A DNA stretch of 64,000 nt from Desulfobacterales bacterium (GTDB taxonomy: Bacteria; Desulfobacterota; Desulfobacteria; Desulfobacterales; JAAELO01), in assembly GCA_024226555.1 (NCBI GenBank), contig JAAELO010000848.1:109921-173920 (forward strand), in the 5' to 3' direction. Positions 62,805 to 64,000 of the stretch are shown here, in pieces. A model generated the notes under the pieces. It did not search any database and had not been told where the DNA came from. It saw nothing but the letters and a program-made list of their open reading frames with translations. A program made the position numbers and the translations under genes. Position 1 is the stretch's first letter; every line of letters starts with the position of its first letter.

Positions 62805-63725
62805 ATGGCAGCTTATGTATTTGGTCACAAAAATCCAGACAGTGATACTGTATGTGGAGCTATCGCTCTTGCTAATCTAAAAACTAAAATTGGTGAAGAA
62901 GCTGTAGCTGTGACTCAAGGTGAAATAAACCCTGAAACTGCATTTATTCTTGAGAAATTTGGTGTTGCTGCTCCAGAGGTTATGACTTCTGTTGCTGGAA
63001 AAGATGTTTATCTTGTAGACCACTCTGACCTTGCTCAATCAATGGACGATGTTGCTGATGCAGAAATTAAGGGTATTGTTGATCACCATAAATTAGGTGA
63101 TGTAACAACATCTCAGCCTCTAGAGTGTTGGATCTGGCCTGTAGGATGTACTTGTACAGTTTTAAAGTCTATGTATAATTATTTCAACGTAGAGATTACA
63201 AAAGATATTGCTGGTTTAATGCTTTGTGCTATCCTTAGTGATACTGTGATTTTTAAATCAGCTACATGTACAGATGCTGATAAAGCAGCTTGTGAAGATC
63301 TTAAAGCTATCGCTGGTGTTGATGATATGATGGAACTTGGAATGGATATGTTCAAAGTTAAATCTGCTGTTGACGGTACTCCAGCTAGAGAATTAGTACT
63401 TCGTGACTATAAAGATTTTGATATGAATGGTAAGAAAGTTGGTATTGGTCAGCTTGAAGTAGTTGATCTATCAATTCTTGATGGTGTTAAAGCAGATCTT
63501 GCAAAAGATATCGCTGCACTTAAAGAAGAAGGTGGAAGACATAGTGTATTTCTTCTTCTAACAGATATTATTAAAGAAGGTTCTGAAATGCTTGTAGCTT
63601 CTGATGACGAGTCAGTTGTTGAAAAAGCTTTTGGTTCTGCTGTTAAAGATGGAAAAGTTTATCTTGATGGCGTAATGAGTCGTAAGAAACAAGTTGTACC
63701 AAACTTTGAAAAGGCTTTTGCATAG
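62805..63725 (+). CDS. ppaC: Manganese-dependent inorganic pyrophosphatase (family II)
   Basis: The 306-residue enzyme hydrolyses pyrophosphate to two phosphates. It belongs to the DHH family: VFGHKNPDSDTVCGAIAL at the N-terminus with metal-binding His and Asp residues, VDHSDLAQSMDD, GIVDHHKLGD (DHH signature) and the C-terminal SRKKQVVPNFEKAF with the substrate-binding SRKKQ motif. I place the start at the ATG at 62805 because GGAGG (62790-62794) is 10 nt upstream of it but only 1 nt before the ATG at 62796. Codon use looks optimised (GCT, GTT, GAA), as for a highly expressed gene, and a strong terminator follows. Confidence 0.96.
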   Translation: MAAYVFGHKNPDSDTVCGAIALANLKTKIGEEAVAVTQGEINPETAFILEKFGVAAPEVMTSVAGKDVYLVDHSDLAQSMDDVADAEIKGIVDHHKLGDVTTSQPLECWIWPVGCTCTVLKSMYNYFNVEITKDIAGLMLCAILSDTVIFKSATCTDADKAACEDLKAIAGVDDMMELGMDMFKVKSAVDGTPARELVLRDYKDFDMNGKKVGIGQLEVVDLSILDGVKADLAKDIAALKEEGGRHSVFLLLTDIIKEGSEMLVASDDESVVEKAFGSAVKDGKVYLDGVMSRKKQVVPNFEKAFA

Positions 63726-63751
63726 AAAACAGTTTTTATAAAGATATAGTG

Positions 63752-63790
63752 AAAGGAGTGGTAAAGTTTGATTTACCACTCCTTTTTTTA
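63752..63790 (+). terminator. Rho-independent terminator of ppaC
   Basis: Perfect 14-bp stem (AAAGGAGTGGTAAA / TTTACCACTCCTTT) with a 6-nt loop and a T tract after it, 27 bp past the stop. Confidence 0.93.
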
Positions 63791-63898
63791 TTTAAACTTG
63801 CTGTTTAAATCATAATTTAATATAATTCTAAATTTAAAAAAATATTTTGAAGGTTAGTTTATTTTAATATGTTAGCAGTATGAATATCAGGAGGTGTT

Positions 63899-64000
63899 AT
63901 GACGGATTCAAAAAAAGGCAATGGTTTCACAATGAAAAATGATGAAAAAACCAGTAAAATGCCTGAGATTGATTTTTCAACCTTTATTTTTTCTTTAAAC
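63899..64000 (+). CDS. DUF1844-family protein, 5' part (runs off window)
   Basis: An ATG at 63899 is preceded by a perfect AGGAGG about 5 nt away. The 34 visible codons end in MPEIDFSTFIFSLN, which is the opening block of DUF1844 proteins (IDF-S/T-TF-V/I-x-SL), a small family common in Desulfobacterota and related phyla with no known function. The N-terminal 20 residues are polar and charged. The gene continues beyond the window. Confidence 0.8.
   Translation, partial: MTDSKKGNGFTMKNDEKTSKMPEIDFSTFIFSLN

Overview
The window is AT-rich DNA (roughly one third G+C by eye) from a Gram-negative bacterium. A marine or anaerobic Desulfobacterota (former Deltaproteobacteria) lineage fits best, as an inference from the xseA-xseB-ispA-dxs-tlyA gene order, a pfa-type polyunsaturated fatty acid (PUFA) synthase, a Mn-type pyrophosphatase, a DUF1844 protein, stand-alone periplasmic binding proteins and Cache-type hybrid kinases. 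No rRNA or species marker is present.

Layout: 1-2.1 kb, tail of an MFS transporter, then tag and a Bax inhibitor-1 family gene on the minus strand. 2.3-7.7 kb, housekeeping operon: small unknown gene, xseA, xseB, ispA, dxs, tlyA. 8-20 kb, accessory genes: dinB, an Sfp-type phosphopantetheinyl transferase, small secreted or membrane proteins, a GNAT acetyltransferase, a GapN-like dehydrogenase, an alpha/beta hydrolase, a YbaK deacylase, a periplasmic binding protein, a GbsR/MarR regulator with a clear palindromic operator plus its NmrA-like partner, and a decaying rhodanese/metallo-beta-lactamase pair. 20.5-29.6 kb, five collinear phosphorelay genes with no output domain and a base and codon composition richer in G+C than the surroundings. 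31.3-51.6 kb, the centrepiece: pfaA (KS-AT-8xACP-KR-DH), pfaB, pfaC (KS-CLF-two double-hotdog DH units) and pfaD on the plus strand, with a second full-length pfaD diverging on the other side of a 958-bp intergenic region. 51.6-64 kb, DEAD-box helicase, DksA/TraR-like protein, an orphan FliG middle/C-terminal-like protein, tRNA-Ala(GGC), PpiD-like foldase, an H1-like basic protein, an M16 protease, an SrkA-like kinase, an HD phosphohydrolase, Mn-pyrophosphatase and the start of a DUF1844 gene.

A family of imperfectly palindromic repeats (nine near-complete copies of about 130 or 190 bp plus several fragments) lies between genes across the window. Their ends read GGGAACCTCTAATAA / TTATTAGAGATTCCC, they often sit at gene 3' ends and sometimes supply the stop codon. 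They bracket the transferase gene and the phosphorelay block. No transposase is in the window, so they look like non-autonomous MITE-like elements.

Functionally, the PUFA genes form an iterative megasynthase whose eight ACP domains need a phosphopantetheinyl transferase. The Sfp-type gene 24 kb upstream is the only such enzyme visible and is the natural PfaE candidate.
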